In this document: one piece after another, positions 1 to 10,892 of the stretch
Numbering within the stretch: position 1 is the stretch's first letter
Layout of the letters: the number at the start of each line of letters is the position of its first letter
Assembly: GCF_009828055.1 (NCBI RefSeq)
Contig: NZ_WTYB01000002.1
Span: 930,001-994,000 of the forward strand
Direction of reading: 5' to 3'
Source of the DNA: Erythrobacter ramosus
GTDB taxonomy: Bacteria; Pseudomonadota; Alphaproteobacteria; Sphingomonadales; Sphingomonadaceae
DNA: 64,000 bases
Position numbers and translations under genes: made by a program
The notes under the pieces: generated by a model
What the model was told of the DNA's origin: nothing
Databases searched by the model: none
Seen by the model: the letters and a program-made list of their open reading frames with translations, nothing else

Positions 1-492
1 GGTCGGAGCGAGCCGTCCGCGCCAAATCTCGCCCGATCCCGGCAGTCGGCGCGGCACGAGCCCCAGTCCGCTGCGTGCACGGGCATTGCTCCGCTGGCCC
101 AGCTCTGACGTCATGACGCCTTCGGGCCGCCCACCCTCGATCATATCCCAATCGATATCATCCTCCGCGCGGTTGAGATCCATCAGCGCGCGCGGCGCGT
201 GGGCGACCAGCAGCGCCGCGCCCGTCTCGCGCGCAATCGCCACGCCGAGCCGGTCGGCATGGCGATCCTCCAGCCGCAGCTGCGCCAACGCAGAATCGCG
301 CATCCGGGCGGTGATCGCGGCTGGATAGGCGCGCCCCGCATGCGGGACCGCCACCAGCACCGGCAGGCTCATGCGCGGCGGCGTTGTCAGCGTGAAGGCT
401 GGCGCATCATTCAGACCCGGCACAAACCCGCCGCTCAGCGAAGCGCGAACCGGGGAAGATGCAGGGCGGGAGGATCGGGAGGGCGGTGACAT
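1..492 (-). CDS. N-formylglutamate amidohydrolase family protein (3' end outside window)
   Basis: The reverse-strand frame opens at an ATG at 492 and runs off the window edge after 164 codons, so the C-terminal part is missing. The visible part contains VAVPHAGRAYP about 45 residues in, followed by LEDRHAD and DLNRAEDDIDWDMI. These are the His/Asp/Glu-rich blocks of the N-formylglutamate amidohydrolase (HutG-like) family, which hydrolyses N-formyl amino acids in the cytoplasm using a metal ion. It is divergent from cpdR, with about 150 bp between the two starts. The family call is good. Substrate cannot be deduced from a fragment, and no histidine-degradation genes are seen next to it. Confidence 0.8.
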   Translation of the reverse strand, partial: MSPPSRSSRPASSPVRASLSGGFVPGLNDAPAFTLTTPPRMSLPVLVAVPHAGRAYPAAITARMRDSALAQLRLEDRHADRLGVAIARETGAALLVAHAPRALMDLNRAEDDIDWDMIEGGRPEGVMTSELGQRSNARARSGLGLVPRRLPGSGEIWRGRLAPT

Positions 493-643
493 TCCGCTGC
501 CCTTGCTGACGGGTTTGCACAGGCCTGTCAAAGCCTGATCAGCCGATCGGCATCTACCGCCAGTGTGCCAATTCGCGCCACATCGGATGCATTCCGTCGC
601 ACGCACAAAGATTTCTTAAGCCGGTCCTGCTATTGCGCCTTAC

Positions 644-1033
644 ATGACAGCGACACGCACCCCCCGCATCCTGCTCGCCGAGGACGAAGAGGCGATGCGC
701 GCCTATCTCGAACGGGCGCTCACCAATGCCGGCTACTTCGTCAGCGCGGTCGACCGCGGCACTGACGCCGTGCCGTTGCTGGAAACCGGCGATTATGACC
801 TGCTGCTCTCGGACATCGTGATGCCTGAAATGGACGGGATCGAACTCGCCCAGCGCTGTGCCGAGATTTCCCCGCGCACCAAAGTGATGTTCATCACCGG
901 ATTTGCTGCCGTGAGCTTGCGCGCCAGCCGCGAACAGCCGACGGCCAAAGTGCTGTCAAAGCCCTTCCACCTGCGCGATCTGGTGCTGGAAGTGGAACGC
1001 GTGTTCGAGGAAGCTGACGCGCTGCGCGGGTAA
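644..1033 (+). CDS. cpdR: Cell-cycle response regulator CpdR
   Basis: A stand-alone receiver domain of 129 residues with no output domain. The acidic pair is at E13/D14, the phosphoacceptor is Asp57 in LLLSDIVMPEMDG, the conserved Thr is in FITGF, and the switch Lys is in LSKPF. Length and sequence match alphaproteobacterial CpdR. In Caulobacter, CpdR controls polar ClpXP localisation and thereby CtrA degradation, and is phosphorylated by CckA through ChpT. Its upstream kinase CckA is also in this window (14213-16714). The ATG at 644 gives the canonical short N-terminus; an overlapping out-of-frame ORF upstream is spurious. Confidence 0.88.
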   Translation: MTATRTPRILLAEDEEAMRAYLERALTNAGYFVSAVDRGTDAVPLLETGDYDLLLSDIVMPEMDGIELAQRCAEISPRTKVMFITGFAAVSLRASREQPTAKVLSKPFHLRDLVLEVERVFEEADALRG

Positions 1034-1113
1034 CAGTTCCGAATCGCTTGCACCTTTCTGGGGCTTGCGTTAAGGGCCGCCTCCGCCCCGAAAAGGGGCC
1101 GATCCGATGGTGC

Positions 1114-1188
1114 GGGCGTATAGCTCAGTGGTAGAGCACTATGTTGACATCGTAGGGGTCGCAAGTTCAATCCTTGCTACGCCCACCA
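1114..1188 (+). tRNA. tRNA-Val (anticodon GAC)
   Basis: A 75-nt cloverleaf can be folded by eye. The acceptor stem GGGCGTA pairs with TACGCCC, followed by A and an encoded CCA. The D arm contains GCTCAGTGGTAGAGC. The anticodon stem CTATG/CGTAG encloses loop TTGACAT, so the anticodon is GAC (valine, GUC/GUU). The T arm contains GCAAGTTCAATCCTTGC. It lies 80 bp after cpdR and is followed at once by a strong terminator, so it is a single-tRNA transcription unit or the end of a short one. Confidence 0.96.
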
Positions 1189-1204
1189 TCGTGTGATCCA
1201 AGAC

Positions 1205-1230
1205 AGCCCGCCCTTTCGGCGGGCTTTTTT
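1205..1230 (+). terminator. Rho-independent terminator of tRNA-Val
   Basis: An 8-bp perfect stem, AGCCCGCC (1205-1212) with GGCGGGCT (1218-1225), closes a 5-nt loop and is followed by six T residues. It starts 17 nt after the tRNA CCA end. Confidence 0.92.
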
Positions 1231-1414
1231 GTGCGCTTTCGCCGTGTGCACCAGCACTTGCAAAACTGGCGTCTGGTGCACCGCTTGCAAGCCCCGCCTC
1301 CTCTGCTAAAGCCGCCCCGGGATCTGTGAGCCTTTGGACGGGCTCGAAACAACTTCCTGTCGGTCAATCACCACAGCCCTGCGCAGACGGGGCGAGAAGG
1401 ATAGGGCAACAGCC

Positions 1415-2638
1415 ATGCAGAAAATCAAAGTCGCCAACCCCGTCGTCGAACTCGATGGCGACGAGATGACGCGCATCATCTGGCAATGGATCCGCGAGCG
1501 GCTGATCCTGCCCTACCTCGACATTGACCTGAAGTATTACGACCTCTCGATTGAGAACCGCGATGCGACCGACGATCAGGTAACTGTCGATTCCGCCAAC
1601 GCGATCAAGCAGTATGGCGTGGGCGTGAAGTGCGCGACCATCACGCCGGACGAACAGCGGGTCGAGGAATTCGGCCTGAAGAAGATGTGGAAGAGCCCCA
1701 ACGGCACGATCCGCAACATTCTGGGCGGTGTGGTCTTCCGCGAACCGATCGTGATCGACAACGTGCCGCGTCTGGTGCCGGGCTGGACTGACCCCATCGT
1801 GGTCGGCCGTCATGCTTTCGGCGACCAGTACAAGGCGACCGACACCCTGATCCCCGGCCCCGGCAAGCTTCGCCTGGTGTTCGATGGCGATGATGGCACC
1901 AAGATCGACCTCGACGTGTTCGACTTCCCCAGCGCCGGCGTGGCGATGGCGATGTACAATCTCGACGATTCGATCCGCGATTTCGCGCGCGCCAGCTTCA
2001 ACTACGGCCTCAACCTCGGCTGGCCGGTGTACCTCAGCACCAAGAACACCATCCTCAAGGCCTATGACGGGCGCTTCAAGGACCTGTTCCAGGAAGTGTT
2101 CGACACCGAAGGCTTTGCCGAGCAGTTCAAGGCTGCCGGCATCGTTTACGAACACCGCCTGATCGACGACATGGTCGCCTCGGCGCTCAAGTGGTCGGGC
2201 AAGTTCGTCTGGGCGTGCAAGAACTACGACGGCGATGTGCAGTCGGACACCGTCGCACAGGGCTTCGGCTCGCTCGGCCTGATGACCTCCGTGTTGCTTT
2301 CACCCGATGGCAAGACGGTCGAAGCCGAAGCCGCCCACGGCACTGTCACCCGCCACTATCGCCAGCACCAGCAGGGCAAGTCGACCTCGACCAACCCGAT
2401 TGCCTCGATCTTCGCCTGGACCCGCGGCCTCATGTATCGCGGCAAGTTCGACGGGACGCCCGAAGTGGTGAAGTTCGCCGAAACGCTGGAGCGCGTCTGC
2501 GTCCAGACGGTCGAAAAGGGCCACATGACCAAGGATCTGGCGCTGCTGATCGGCCCCGGCCAAGCATGGCAGACCACCGAACAGTTCTTCGAGACAGTCG
2601 CGCAGAATCTCGAAAAGGAAATGGCCAGCTGGGCTTGA
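1415..2638 (+). CDS. icd: NADP-dependent isocitrate dehydrogenase
   Basis: Converts isocitrate to 2-oxoglutarate and CO2 with NADP+ in the TCA cycle. The 407-residue product begins [18 protein letters not shown] and contains [25 protein letters not shown] and [12 protein letters not shown]. These are typical of the homodimeric, eukaryote-like IDH that many alphaproteobacteria use instead of the E. coli type. The frame is open further upstream to 1334, but the ATG at 1415 matches the usual N-terminus and is preceded by a purine-rich GAGAAGGATAGGG, so it is preferred. The rest of the 2-oxoglutarate branch (mdh-sucD-sucA-sucB-lpdA) is about 49 kb downstream. Confidence 0.95.
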   Translation: MQKIKVANPVVELDGDEMTRIIWQWIRERLILPYLDIDLKYYDLSIENRDATDDQVTVDSANAIKQYGVGVKCATITPDEQRVEEFGLKKMWKSPNGTIRNILGGVVFREPIVIDNVPRLVPGWTDPIVVGRHAFGDQYKATDTLIPGPGKLRLVFDGDDGTKIDLDVFDFPSAGVAMAMYNLDDSIRDFARASFNYGLNLGWPVYLSTKNTILKAYDGRFKDLFQEVFDTEGFAEQFKAAGIVYEHRLIDDMVASALKWSGKFVWACKNYDGDVQSDTVAQGFGSLGLMTSVLLSPDGKTVEAEAAHGTVTRHYRQHQQGKSTSTNPIASIFAWTRGLMYRGKFDGTPEVVKFAETLERVCVQTVEKGHMTKDLALLIGPGQAWQTTEQFFETVAQNLEKEMASWA

Positions 2639-2657
2639 GGCCTGGCAAGGGAGCATC

Positions 2658-4298
2658 ATGGCAAGCCGATCAACCGCACGTCTGGAAATCCGCCAGGCCA
2701 AACTGAAAGACGTGCGGGCGATCGGCGAGTTGGTGCGCCGTGCCTATGATGATCTGCCCGCCTATACGCAGGGCGAAATCCGCGGACAGATCAACAACTA
2801 CCCCGAAGGCTGCTTTGTCGCGCTGTTCGATGGCGCGGTGGTGGGATACTGCGCCTCGATGCGGCTCGATGAGCGCGTGGCGCTGTCGGATCACACTTGG
2901 GACGAAGTGACCGGCAACGGCTTCGGCAGCCGCCACGATCCGACCGGCGACTGGCTCTACGGCTACGAGCTTTGCGTCGATCCGGCAGTGCGCGGCACTC
3001 GGCTGGGGCGCAGACTCTACGAAGAGCGCCGTGCCTTGGCGGAACGGCTTGATCTCACCGGGATCGTGTTCGGCGGCCGGATGCCCGGCTACGCCCGTGC
3101 CAAGCGCCGCAAGGCGAACCGTGCGGATACGCCGCAGGAATATCTCGACCTCGTGATCGAGAGCAAGATCCACGATCCGGTGCTCCGCTTCCAGCTCGCC
3201 AACGGGTTCGAAGCAGCAGGCATCATGCCCAAATACCTGCCCGAGGACAAAGCCAGCCGCGGCAATGCCGTGCGGATGATCTGGCGCAACCCTTACGTGG
3301 ACGGCGACGCTCCGCCCAAGCACCGCCTGCCGCGCGATGTCGAAAGCGTGCGCATCGCGACCTGCCAGCTGCAATCGCGCGCAGTCTCTGGCTTCGATGA
3401 ATTCATGAAGCAGATCGAATATTTCGTCGATGTCGCCGCCGATTACGAAGCGGACTTCATCGTCTTCCCCGAGATGTTCACGGTGATGCTGCTCTCGGCC
3501 GAGCCGAAGGAACTCACCCCGCTCGAAGCCATCGAGACGCTGAGCGATTACACCCCACGCATTCGCCAGCGCCTGTCCGAAATGGCCCTCGCCTTCAACA
3601 TTAACATCATCGGCGGATCGCACCCGACCCGGATGCCCGACGGCGACATCCACAATGTCGCCTATGTGTGCCTGCGCGACGGATCGATCCACGCGCAGGA
3701 GAAGATCCACCCCACGCCCAACGAGGCCTATTGGTGGAACATCAAGGGCGGCGACTCCATCGACGCGATCCCCACCGATTGCGGCCCGATTGGCGTGCTG
3801 ATCTGTTACGACAGCGAATTCCCCGAACTCGCTCGGCGCTTGGTCGATGAAGGCGCGCGGATCATTTTCGTGCCATTCTGCACAGACAGTCGCCAAGGCT
3901 ACATGCGGGTGCGCTACTGCTCGCAGGCGCGCGCGATCGAGAACCAGTGCTTTGTTGTCATGAGCGGCAATGTCGGCAACCTGCCCAATGTCGCCAACAT
4001 GGACATTCAATACGCCCAGTCCTGCATTCTCACCCCGTGCGACTTCCCCTTCGCGCGTGACGGGATCGCGGCCGAGGCCTCCGAGAATGTCGAGACGCTG
4101 ACGATCAGCGACGTCAACCTCGCCGATCTCAGCTGGGCACGCGCCGAAGGCACGGTGCAGAACCTCGCCGACCGCCGCTTCGATCTCTACCGGATCGAGT
4201 GGGACAAGCGCGTCGGCAACATCAAGGACCCGCTGGGCGAACAGCACGTCACCGGACAGAAGCAGCCAATCGGACCGCACGGCGCAGGCGGTGGATGA
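2658..4298 (+). CDS. Bifunctional GNAT N-acetyltransferase / carbon-nitrogen hydrolase
   Basis: A two-domain fusion of 546 residues. Residues 1 to about 210 form a GNAT acetyltransferase, with the acetyl-CoA binding segment VRGTRLGRRLYEERR near residue 115. Residues from about 230 to 510 form a nitrilase-superfamily amidohydrolase. Its Glu-Lys-Cys triad is visible in VFPEMFT (Glu), QEKIHPTPNE (Lys) and LICYDSEFPELA (Cys). The fusion is a known family of broad distribution; the natural substrate is not established to my knowledge. It starts 20 bp after icd on the same strand and could be cotranscribed. There is a probable RBS (AAGGGAGCATC) just before the ATG. Confidence 0.88.
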   Translation: MASRSTARLEIRQAKLKDVRAIGELVRRAYDDLPAYTQGEIRGQINNYPEGCFVALFDGAVVGYCASMRLDERVALSDHTWDEVTGNGFGSRHDPTGDWLYGYELCVDPAVRGTRLGRRLYEERRALAERLDLTGIVFGGRMPGYARAKRRKANRADTPQEYLDLVIESKIHDPVLRFQLANGFEAAGIMPKYLPEDKASRGNAVRMIWRNPYVDGDAPPKHRLPRDVESVRIATCQLQSRAVSGFDEFMKQIEYFVDVAADYEADFIVFPEMFTVMLLSAEPKELTPLEAIETLSDYTPRIRQRLSEMALAFNINIIGGSHPTRMPDGDIHNVAYVCLRDGSIHAQEKIHPTPNEAYWWNIKGGDSIDAIPTDCGPIGVLICYDSEFPELARRLVDEGARIIFVPFCTDSRQGYMRVRYCSQARAIENQCFVVMSGNVGNLPNVANMDIQYAQSCILTPCDFPFARDGIAAEASENVETLTISDVNLADLSWARAEGTVQNLADRRFDLYRIEWDKRVGNIKDPLGEQHVTGQKQPIGPHGAGGG

Positions 4299-4329
4299 CA
4301 GGGGCCCAGCGCCACGTTAAGCCGATGGC

Positions 4330-6099
4330 GTGGCTGGCGAACTGACCCTCTCTCCCTTCCTGTCCGACGCGCTGGTGATCCTCGGCGCGGCGGGAATTGT
4401 GATTCCGGTGTTCGCCCGGTTCCGCATCACTCCGATCATCGGTTTCATCCTGATCGGTGTGCTGGTCGGCCCGTTCGGCCTCGGCTCGCTGGTCGAGCGA
4501 ATACCCTGGCTCTATTACGTCACCATCAGCGATCCCGAACGTCTCACGCCCTTCGCGGATTTCGGCATCGTGTTGCTGCTGTTCGCCATTGGGCTGGAGC
4601 TGAGCTTCAATCGCCTGTGGGAAATGCGCAAGCTGGTGTTCGGACTCGGCGCGCTGGAACTGCTGATTATCGGCTCTTCGCTCGCGGTCTTCCTCGGGTT
4701 GGCAGGCAGCATGAGCCCCGCTGGCGCGCTGGCGCTCGGATTTGCACTCGCCTTCTCCTCGACTGCGATCGTGCTGCCGATTTCCGGCACCCGCACGCCG
4801 GTCGGGCGCGCTGCGCTATCCATGCTGCTGTTCGAGGATATCATGATCGTCCCGATCATCTTCATCCTCGGCGCACTGGCGCCCAATGCGTCAGATGATG
4901 GCTGGGGCGGCATCATCGAGACCTTGTGGCAGGGCGGGCTGGTGATCGCTGTGCTGCTGATCGTCGGCCGGTTCGCCCTCCCCCGCCTGTTCGCGCAGGC
5001 CGCCCGCACCAAGAACCCCGAACTGTTCCTTGCCGCCTCGTTGCTGGTGGTGATCGGCGCGAGCCTTGCGACGGCTCTGGTCGGCCTCTCGCCCATCGTC
5101 GGCGCGCTGATCGCTGGCCTGCTGATCGCCGAAACGGAGTATCACACCGAGGTCGAGCAGATCATGGAGCCGTTCAAGGGCCTCGCGCTGGGCGTGTTCC
5201 TGATCACGGTCGGCATGAGCATCAACCTGTTCGATATCGGCGCGCATATTGGCGAGATCGCGCTCGCAGTGGTCGGCGTGCTGGTGTTCAAGGCGGCCGT
5301 CACCGGCGTATTGCTGCGGCTGATGGGCGCGCGGCGCAGCACAGCGGCGGAAACCGGCGTGCTGATGGCCTCGCCGTCCGAAACCACGCTGATCGTCCTC
5401 GCCGCCGCTACGAGCGCGCTGGTGATCGACATGGAAACCGCGCGCTTCTGGCAGACCGTCACTGCTATTGGCCTCACCATCACGCCGCTGCTGGCGAAGC
5501 TTGGCGCGATGATAGCGCGCCGGGTGGACGGGGTCGCCGCGATCGGCGGCACAGATGACAGCGACGATGTCCGCACCATCATCGTTGGCGGCGGCCGGGT
5601 CGGTCGGCTGGTGGCCGACATGATGCAGACTCACGGCAAGCCCTATGTGATGATCGATTCCAACCCCGACCTCATCGCCGACGCTAAGCGCGACGGCTAT
5701 CGCGCGATCTTCGGCGATGCCGCTCGCGGCGATACGCTCGCCCGGCTCGGGGTCGAAGTCGCACCCGCCGTGGTGCTGACAATGGACGAGCCGGTGTTAG
5801 CTCAGCGGCTGGTCACGAAGCTGCGGCAGACCTATCCCGACTTGCTGATCGTCGCCCGCGCCCGCGACACGGACCATGCCGCGGCCATGTACCGCGCCGG
5901 AGCGAGCCATGCGGTGCCTGAAACGCTGGAAAGTTCGCTCCAGCTATCGGAAGCTGTGCTGGTCGATATCGGGGTCGCGATGGGCCCGGTGATCGCCTCG
6001 ATCCATGCCAAGCGCGACGAGTTCCGCGAACAGCTCGAACGCGATGGCGGGCTCAGCGAAAAGCCGAAATTACGGACGTCGAACAGGGTGCAAGCTTAG
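4330..6099 (+). CDS. CPA2-family K+/H+ (Kef-type) antiporter with TrkA-N domain
   Basis: An inner-membrane monovalent cation:proton antiporter of 589 residues. The first ~400 residues are hydrophobic, with about 12 membrane segments and the CPA2 signatures GFILIGVLVGPFGLG near the N-terminus and GFALAFSSTAIVLP. The C-terminal part from about residue 410 is a TrkA-N/RCK nucleotide-binding domain (TIIVGGGRVGRLVADMM, then IDSNPD and FGDAARGD). The architecture resembles KefB/KefC/YbaL. The start is a GTG at 4330; the ATG at 4325 is in another frame. The 3' end overlaps the convergent gene at 6096 by 4 bp. Glutathione gating of the E. coli kind cannot be asserted. Confidence 0.88.
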   Translation: MAGELTLSPFLSDALVILGAAGIVIPVFARFRITPIIGFILIGVLVGPFGLGSLVERIPWLYYVTISDPERLTPFADFGIVLLLFAIGLELSFNRLWEMRKLVFGLGALELLIIGSSLAVFLGLAGSMSPAGALALGFALAFSSTAIVLPISGTRTPVGRAALSMLLFEDIMIVPIIFILGALAPNASDDGWGGIIETLWQGGLVIAVLLIVGRFALPRLFAQAARTKNPELFLAASLLVVIGASLATALVGLSPIVGALIAGLLIAETEYHTEVEQIMEPFKGLALGVFLITVGMSINLFDIGAHIGEIALAVVGVLVFKAAVTGVLLRLMGARRSTAAETGVLMASPSETTLIVLAAATSALVIDMETARFWQTVTAIGLTITPLLAKLGAMIARRVDGVAAIGGTDDSDDVRTIIVGGGRVGRLVADMMQTHGKPYVMIDSNPDLIADAKRDGYRAIFGDAARGDTLARLGVEVAPAVVLTMDEPVLAQRLVTKLRQTYPDLLIVARARDTDHAAAMYRAGASHAVPETLESSLQLSEAVLVDIGVAMGPVIASIHAKRDEFREQLERDGGLSEKPKLRTSNRVQA

Positions 6100-6854
6100 T
6101 CCTCTGCGAGGCGCCAATGCGTTACCCAGACATAGGGCCGCGCATCGGGTGCCTTGCGCAGGCTGAAACCGCGCCGCGCCTCAAGGCAGGTGTCATAGGC
6201 AATGCGCGCCGTGTTGCTGGAACGGACCGGGCGGCAGGTCGAGACGCGACCCTGTTCGTCGAAGGTCACGGCAACAATCACCTGAGCCTCGATCGCGTTC
6301 TGCAAAGCATCGCGCGGGTATTCCATCGCCCGGTATTGGAGATCAGCGAGCGTTAGCCGCTGATTCTCGGGGGGGATTGCATAACTGCCAAAGGTGACGG
6401 GCCGCCCCTCAAACGGATAGGCCGTGGACATCCGAAAAGTCGCCTCGCCCTTGATCGGCTGGCCGGTGTGGCTGCGAATGCTCAGTCGGTAGGTTGCGCT
6501 TGTATAATCGAGAACCAGCCCCGGATAAGGCTGGAACCGCCCCACCCGCAGCGCCTGCGTGCAGAGCGCTTTTCCCGCAGGCGCAAGCTTCTCGTTTGCG
6601 TCAAACCTGCAGTCCTGCACCGTGCCCGCAGCATCGATTGTGAGTTCGAGACCGAGCCGCTCGCGCCCCTGATCAAAGGCGCGGCGAAACGGCATGAGCG
6701 CCCCGTCGAGAATGCTGAGGTCCAGCACCCCCGCGCCGGTCACATCGAAAACGTCGCCACCGAAAATGATCTCCGCTTGATCCTGCGCTACGGCGGGCAT
6801 GGCTTGCACACAAGCAAGCACCGCCGCCAAAGGGCTGGCACTGCGAAGGGTCAT
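6096..6854 (-). CDS. Exported TonB C-terminal-like (energy transducer TonB family) protein
   Basis: Begins with a likely cleavable signal peptide ([16 protein letters not shown], about residues 8-24). The C-terminal region has [31 protein letters not shown] spacing and [12 protein letters not shown], the pattern of the TonB C-terminal domain family. A similar weaker unit sits in the N-terminal half ([12 protein letters not shown]), so it may be a tandem of two such domains. There is no N-terminal membrane anchor with a proline-rich linker, so it is unlikely to be a classical TonB. It overlaps the alaS stop codon by 4 nt (ATGA), suggesting translational coupling. The physiological role is unknown. 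Confidence 0.65.
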   Translation of the reverse strand: MTLRSASPLAAVLACVQAMPAVAQDQAEIIFGGDVFDVTGAGVLDLSILDGALMPFRRAFDQGRERLGLELTIDAAGTVQDCRFDANEKLAPAGKALCTQALRVGRFQPYPGLVLDYTSATYRLSIRSHTGQPIKGEATFRMSTAYPFEGRPVTFGSYAIPPENQRLTLADLQYRAMEYPRDALQNAIEAQVIVAVTFDEQGRVSTCRPVRSSNTARIAYDTCLEARRGFSLRKAPDARPYVWVTHWRLAED

Positions 6855-9508
6855 CCCGCCATAACGGCCTTCACCGCCGCGAGCGCATCAGCCGCCTTGG
6901 CCCCGTCCGGCCCACCGCCCTGCGCCATATCGGGTCGGCCGCCGCCGCCCTTGCCGCCGAGCGCTTCAACACCCGCGCGCACCAGATCAACCGCGCTGAA
7001 GCGGCCGGTGAGATCGTCCGTCACAGCCGCCGCGATGCTCGCCTTGCCGTCATTGACCACGATGATCGCCGCCACGCCCGATCCCATGCGCTGCTTGGCT
7101 GCATCGAGCAGCGGGCGCAGTTCCTTCGGATCGAGCCCGTCGAGCACCTGACCGCTGAAGGCAACGCCGGCGATCGCCTCGTCCGCCGCAGCCGCGCCGC
7201 CGCTTGAACCGCCACCGCCCAACGCCAGCGCCTTCTTGGCTTCGGCCAGTTCCTTTTCGAGGCGCTTGCGTTCGTCGAGCAGCGCCGCGAGGCGCGCGGG
7301 CACTTCCTCCGGCGTCGCGCGGATAACACTCGCCGCAGCCTTGAGCGCTTCTTCGCGGCTGACCAGCCACTGGCGCGCGCCTTCACCAGTCATCGCCTCG
7401 ATCCGGCGGATGCCCGATGAAACCGCGCTTTCCGACACGATCCGGAACACGCCGATATCGCCAGTCGCGCGCACATGGGTGCCGCCGCACAATTCGACGG
7501 AGTAGTTGCGCCCTTCCTTGCCCGACCGGCCCATCGCCAGCACGCGCACTTCGTCGCCGTACTTTTCGCCGAACAGTGCCAGAGCGCCAGCGGCGACCGC
7601 GTCATCCGGGGTCATCAGGCGGGTCGACACCTGCTCGTTGGCGCGGATTTCGGCGTTCACTTCGGCTTCGACCGCCGCGATATCGTCCGGCGTGAGCGCC
7701 ACTGGGTGTGAGAAGTCGAACCGCAGGCGATCTTCGGCGACCATGCTGCCCTTCTGGGTCACGTGCCCGCCCAGACGATTGCGGAGCGCAGCGTGGACCA
7801 GGTGGGTGGCCGAGTGGTTGGCGCGGATGCGGTCTCGCCGCTCGGCATCGACCTTCATCTCCACCGTGTCGCCAACCGCGATCTCGCCAGCTTCGATGCG
7901 CACCTGATGCGCGTGGAGGCGGCCCAAGGGCTTGGACGTGTCAGTGACCGTGCCCTTGAAGCCTGCGAGGCTCGCCATAGTGCCAGCGTCGCCGGTCTGG
8001 CCGCCGCTTTCGCCGTAGAACGGGGTCTGATTGGTAAGGATCACGACCGCGTCACCCGCTGCGGCAGTGGCGACTTCGGCGCCGCCCTTGACGATCGCGA
8101 CCACCCGGCCTTCTCCGCTGGTGGCGGCATAGCCGGTGAACTCGCTCGCGCCCTCGCGTTCGGCGATGTCGAACCAGACTTCGCCCGAGGCGGCGTCGCC
8201 GCTGCCCTTCCACGCAGCGCGGGCGGCGGCCTTCTGGCGCGCCATGGCGGTGTCGAAGCCGTCCTTGTCGACCCCGATGCCGCGCGCGCGCAGGGCGTCC
8301 TCGGTGAGGTCATAGGGGAAGCCGTAGGTGTCATAGAGGCGGAAGGCGATCTCACCATCGAGTTCGCCGCCTTCCGCGAGGTCACCAGTGGCGTCGTCGA
8401 GGAGCTTGAGGCCCTTGTCGAGTGTCCGGCGGAACTGGGCCTCTTCACGCTCAAGCACTTCGGAAATCAGCGCCTGCCCGCGGACGAGCTCGGGATAGGC
8501 TTGGCCCATCTCGGTGACGAGCGCGGGGACGAGGCGGTGCATCAAGGGCTCGGCCGCGCCGAGCAGGTGCGCGTGACGCATCGCGCGGCGCATGATGCGG
8601 CGCAGAACATAGCCGCGGCCTTCGTTGGAGGGGAGCACGCCGTCAGCCATCAGGAAGCTCGTCGAGCGAAGGTGATCGGCGATCACGCGGTGCGATGCAG
8701 CTTGTTCGCCTTGGGCGGCGACGCCGGTGAGCGCTTCGCTCGCGGCAATCAGCGCCTTGAAGGTGTCGGTGTCGTAATTGTCATGCACGCCCTGAAGCAC
8801 GGCGGCGACGCGCTCGATGCCCATGCCGGTGTCGATCGAGGGCTTGGGCAGATCGCGGCGGGTGCCATCGGCCTGCTGCTCGTATTGCATGAAGACGAGG
8901 TTCCAGATCTCGACGAAGCGGTCGCCGTCCTCATCGGGGCTACCGGGAGGGCCGCCGAAGATGTGGTCGCCGTGATCGTAGAAGATTTCCGAGCATGGAC
9001 CGCAGGGGCCGGTGTCGCCCATCGACCAGAAATTGTCGCTGGTGGGGATGCGGATGATGCGGTCGTCGGGCAGGCCCGCGATCTTGCGCCACAGGGCGTG
9101 GGCTTCATCATCGGTGTGGTAGACGGTGACGGTCAGCCTGTCCTTGGGCAGACCCCATTCGCCGGTGAGCAGGGTCCAGGCGTGTTCGATCGCCTGCTCT
9201 TTGAAATAGTCGCCGAAGGAGAAATTCCCGAGCATTTCGAAGAAGGTATGGTGGCGCGCTGTGTAGCCGACATTGTCGAGATCATTGTGCTTGCCGCCCG
9301 CGCGGACGCATTTCTGCGAGGAGGCCGCGCGCGGGGATGCGGGCGTTTCCAGCCCGGTGAAGACATTCTTGAACGGCACCATCCCGGCGTTGACGAACAT
9401 CAGCGTCGGATCATTGTACGGCACAAGCGGCGCCGAAGGCGTGGCGGTGTGGCCAGCCTTGCTGAAATAGTCGAGGAAGGAGCGGCGGATTTCGTTCGTC
9501 GATGTCAT
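6851..9508 (-). CDS. alaS: Alanyl-tRNA synthetase
   Basis: Charges tRNA-Ala in the cytoplasm. The product is 885 residues, the usual length. The start [15 protein letters not shown] at 9508 is the standard AlaRS N-terminus; the frame extends 16 codons further upstream but without family resemblance. Visible landmarks are [14 protein letters not shown] and [17 protein letters not shown] in the aminoacylation core. The editing domain has [13 protein letters not shown] and CGGTHV metal ligands, and the C-terminal C-Ala domain contains [14 protein letters not shown]. It lies downstream of recA on the same strand with a 232-bp gap, an arrangement common in alphaproteobacteria. Confidence 0.97.
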   Translation of the reverse strand: MTSTNEIRRSFLDYFSKAGHTATPSAPLVPYNDPTLMFVNAGMVPFKNVFTGLETPASPRAASSQKCVRAGGKHNDLDNVGYTARHHTFFEMLGNFSFGDYFKEQAIEHAWTLLTGEWGLPKDRLTVTVYHTDDEAHALWRKIAGLPDDRIIRIPTSDNFWSMGDTGPCGPCSEIFYDHGDHIFGGPPGSPDEDGDRFVEIWNLVFMQYEQQADGTRRDLPKPSIDTGMGIERVAAVLQGVHDNYDTDTFKALIAASEALTGVAAQGEQAASHRVIADHLRSTSFLMADGVLPSNEGRGYVLRRIMRRAMRHAHLLGAAEPLMHRLVPALVTEMGQAYPELVRGQALISEVLEREEAQFRRTLDKGLKLLDDATGDLAEGGELDGEIAFRLYDTYGFPYDLTEDALRARGIGVDKDGFDTAMARQKAAARAAWKGSGDAASGEVWFDIAEREGASEFTGYAATSGEGRVVAIVKGGAEVATAAAGDAVVILTNQTPFYGESGGQTGDAGTMASLAGFKGTVTDTSKPLGRLHAHQVRIEAGEIAVGDTVEMKVDAERRDRIRANHSATHLVHAALRNRLGGHVTQKGSMVAEDRLRFDFSHPVALTPDDIAAVEAEVNAEIRANEQVSTRLMTPDDAVAAGALALFGEKYGDEVRVLAMGRSGKEGRNYSVELCGGTHVRATGDIGVFRIVSESAVSSGIRRIEAMTGEGARQWLVSREEALKAAASVIRATPEEVPARLAALLDERKRLEKELAEAKKALALGGGGSSGGAAAADEAIAGVAFSGQVLDGLDPKELRPLLDAAKQRMGSGVAAIIVVNDGKASIAAAVTDDLTGRFSAVDLVRAGVEALGGKGGGGRPDMAQGGGPDGAKAADALAAVKAVMAG

Positions 9509-9740
9509 GGCGGTGCAGTTAGGCAAACCGCGAGGATTTCGCAATGGAGCGCGCAAAATCGGCCGTCACGCCGCTGCAATGACCGGGCAAAGATGGCACA
9601 ATAACCCCGCGATAACCCCGCCATAACCCGCCGACACCCCGCACCGAAAAGCCGACCAGCACCCCATGGCGGGATGGTGATCGGCTTCACGGTTGTCCGG
9701 GTGGCAAGCGCGCGATGCTTGCCCGATACCCGCTTAGGGA

Positions 9741-10808
9741 TCAGTCGTCAGAGTCCGCGTCCGGCCCTGTCATCATTTCCCCGGCGACCTGATCGGTGCG
9801 GCTGCGGATCGCAGCTTCCAACCGGTCGCAAACTTCAGGATGCTCCTTGAGATAGGTCTTGGCATTTTCACGGCCCTGACCGATGCGGATGCTGTCATAG
9901 GAGAACCAGCTCCCCGACTTTTCCACCAGGCCCGCCTTCACGCCGAGATCGATGATCTCACCGATCTTGGAGATGCCTTCGCCATACATGATGTCGAATT
10001 CGACCTGCTTGAACGGCGGGGCGACCTTGTTCTTGACCACCTTCACGCGGGTCGCGTTGCCGGTGATTTCATCACGATCCTTGATCTGTCCGGTGCGGCG
10101 AATGTCGAGGCGGACCGAAGCGTAGAACTTCAGCGCGTTGCCGCCGGTGGTGGTTTCCGGGTTGCCGTACATCACCCCGATTTTCATGCGCAGCTGGTTG
10201 ATGAAGATCACCATGCAGCGCGAGCGGCTGATCGAGCCGGTCAACTTGCGCAGGGACTGGCTCATCAAGCGCGCCTGAAGGCCAACGTGCGAATCGCCCA
10301 TTTCGCCTTCGATTTCCGCGCGCGGCACCAGAGCCGCGACCGAATCGACCACCAGCACGTCAATCGCGTTGGAACGCACCAGCGTGTCCACGATCTCAAG
10401 CGCCTGTTCGCCGGTATCGGGCTGCGAGACGATCAACTCGTCAATGTCGACGCCGAGCTTCTTGGCATAGACCGGATCGAGCGCGTGTTCCGCGTCCACG
10501 AACGCCGCCGTACCGCCCATCTTCTGCGCTTCAGCAATGACGTGCAGCGCCAGCGTGGTCTTGCCCGAGCTTTCCGGGCCGTAAACTTCGATCACCCGGC
10601 CGCGCGGCAGGCCGCCGATGCCGAGCGCAATATCCAGACCCAGCGATCCGGTCGAAATCGCTTCGACCTGCATGGTCTCCTTCGAGCCCAGCTTCATCGC
10701 CGAACCCTTGCCAAAGGCACGGTCAATCTGTGCAAGCGCAGCTTCGAGAGCCTTTTGACGATCCACGGCTTTTTTGTCCTCTTCCACCAATTTCAATTGG
10801 GTAGCCAT
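9741..10808 (-). CDS. recA: Recombinase RecA
   Basis: A DNA-strand-exchange ATPase and LexA co-protease of 355 residues. Walker A is GPESSGKT at residues 77-84. Walker B is [12 protein letters not shown], and the MAW-type region and loop-2 segment [28 protein letters not shown] are complete (the segment is part of a longer conserved run). The acidic tail ends in DADSDD. Control by LexA is supported by a GTTC-N7-GTTC box at 10893-10907, about 85 nt upstream of the start codon. alaS follows on the same strand. Confidence 0.98.
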   Translation of the reverse strand: MATQLKLVEEDKKAVDRQKALEAALAQIDRAFGKGSAMKLGSKETMQVEAISTGSLGLDIALGIGGLPRGRVIEVYGPESSGKTTLALHVIAEAQKMGGTAAFVDAEHALDPVYAKKLGVDIDELIVSQPDTGEQALEIVDTLVRSNAIDVLVVDSVAALVPRAEIEGEMGDSHVGLQARLMSQSLRKLTGSISRSRCMVIFINQLRMKIGVMYGNPETTTGGNALKFYASVRLDIRRTGQIKDRDEITGNATRVKVVKNKVAPPFKQVEFDIMYGEGISKIGEIIDLGVKAGLVEKSGSWFSYDSIRIGQGRENAKTYLKEHPEVCDRLEAAIRSRTDQVAGEMMTGPDADSDD

Positions 10809-10892
10809 CGCACGCGCTCCTTCGATTGACCAGAGGCGGCAAAACAGTTTTCCGCCGCCCGGTGGAGCCTATGTATCGCGTTTGTTCTCATG

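Noticed and set aside
7763..9604. A 613-codon plus-strand frame opposite alaS
   Set aside because: Antisense to a clear alaS; composition follows from GC-rich third positions.
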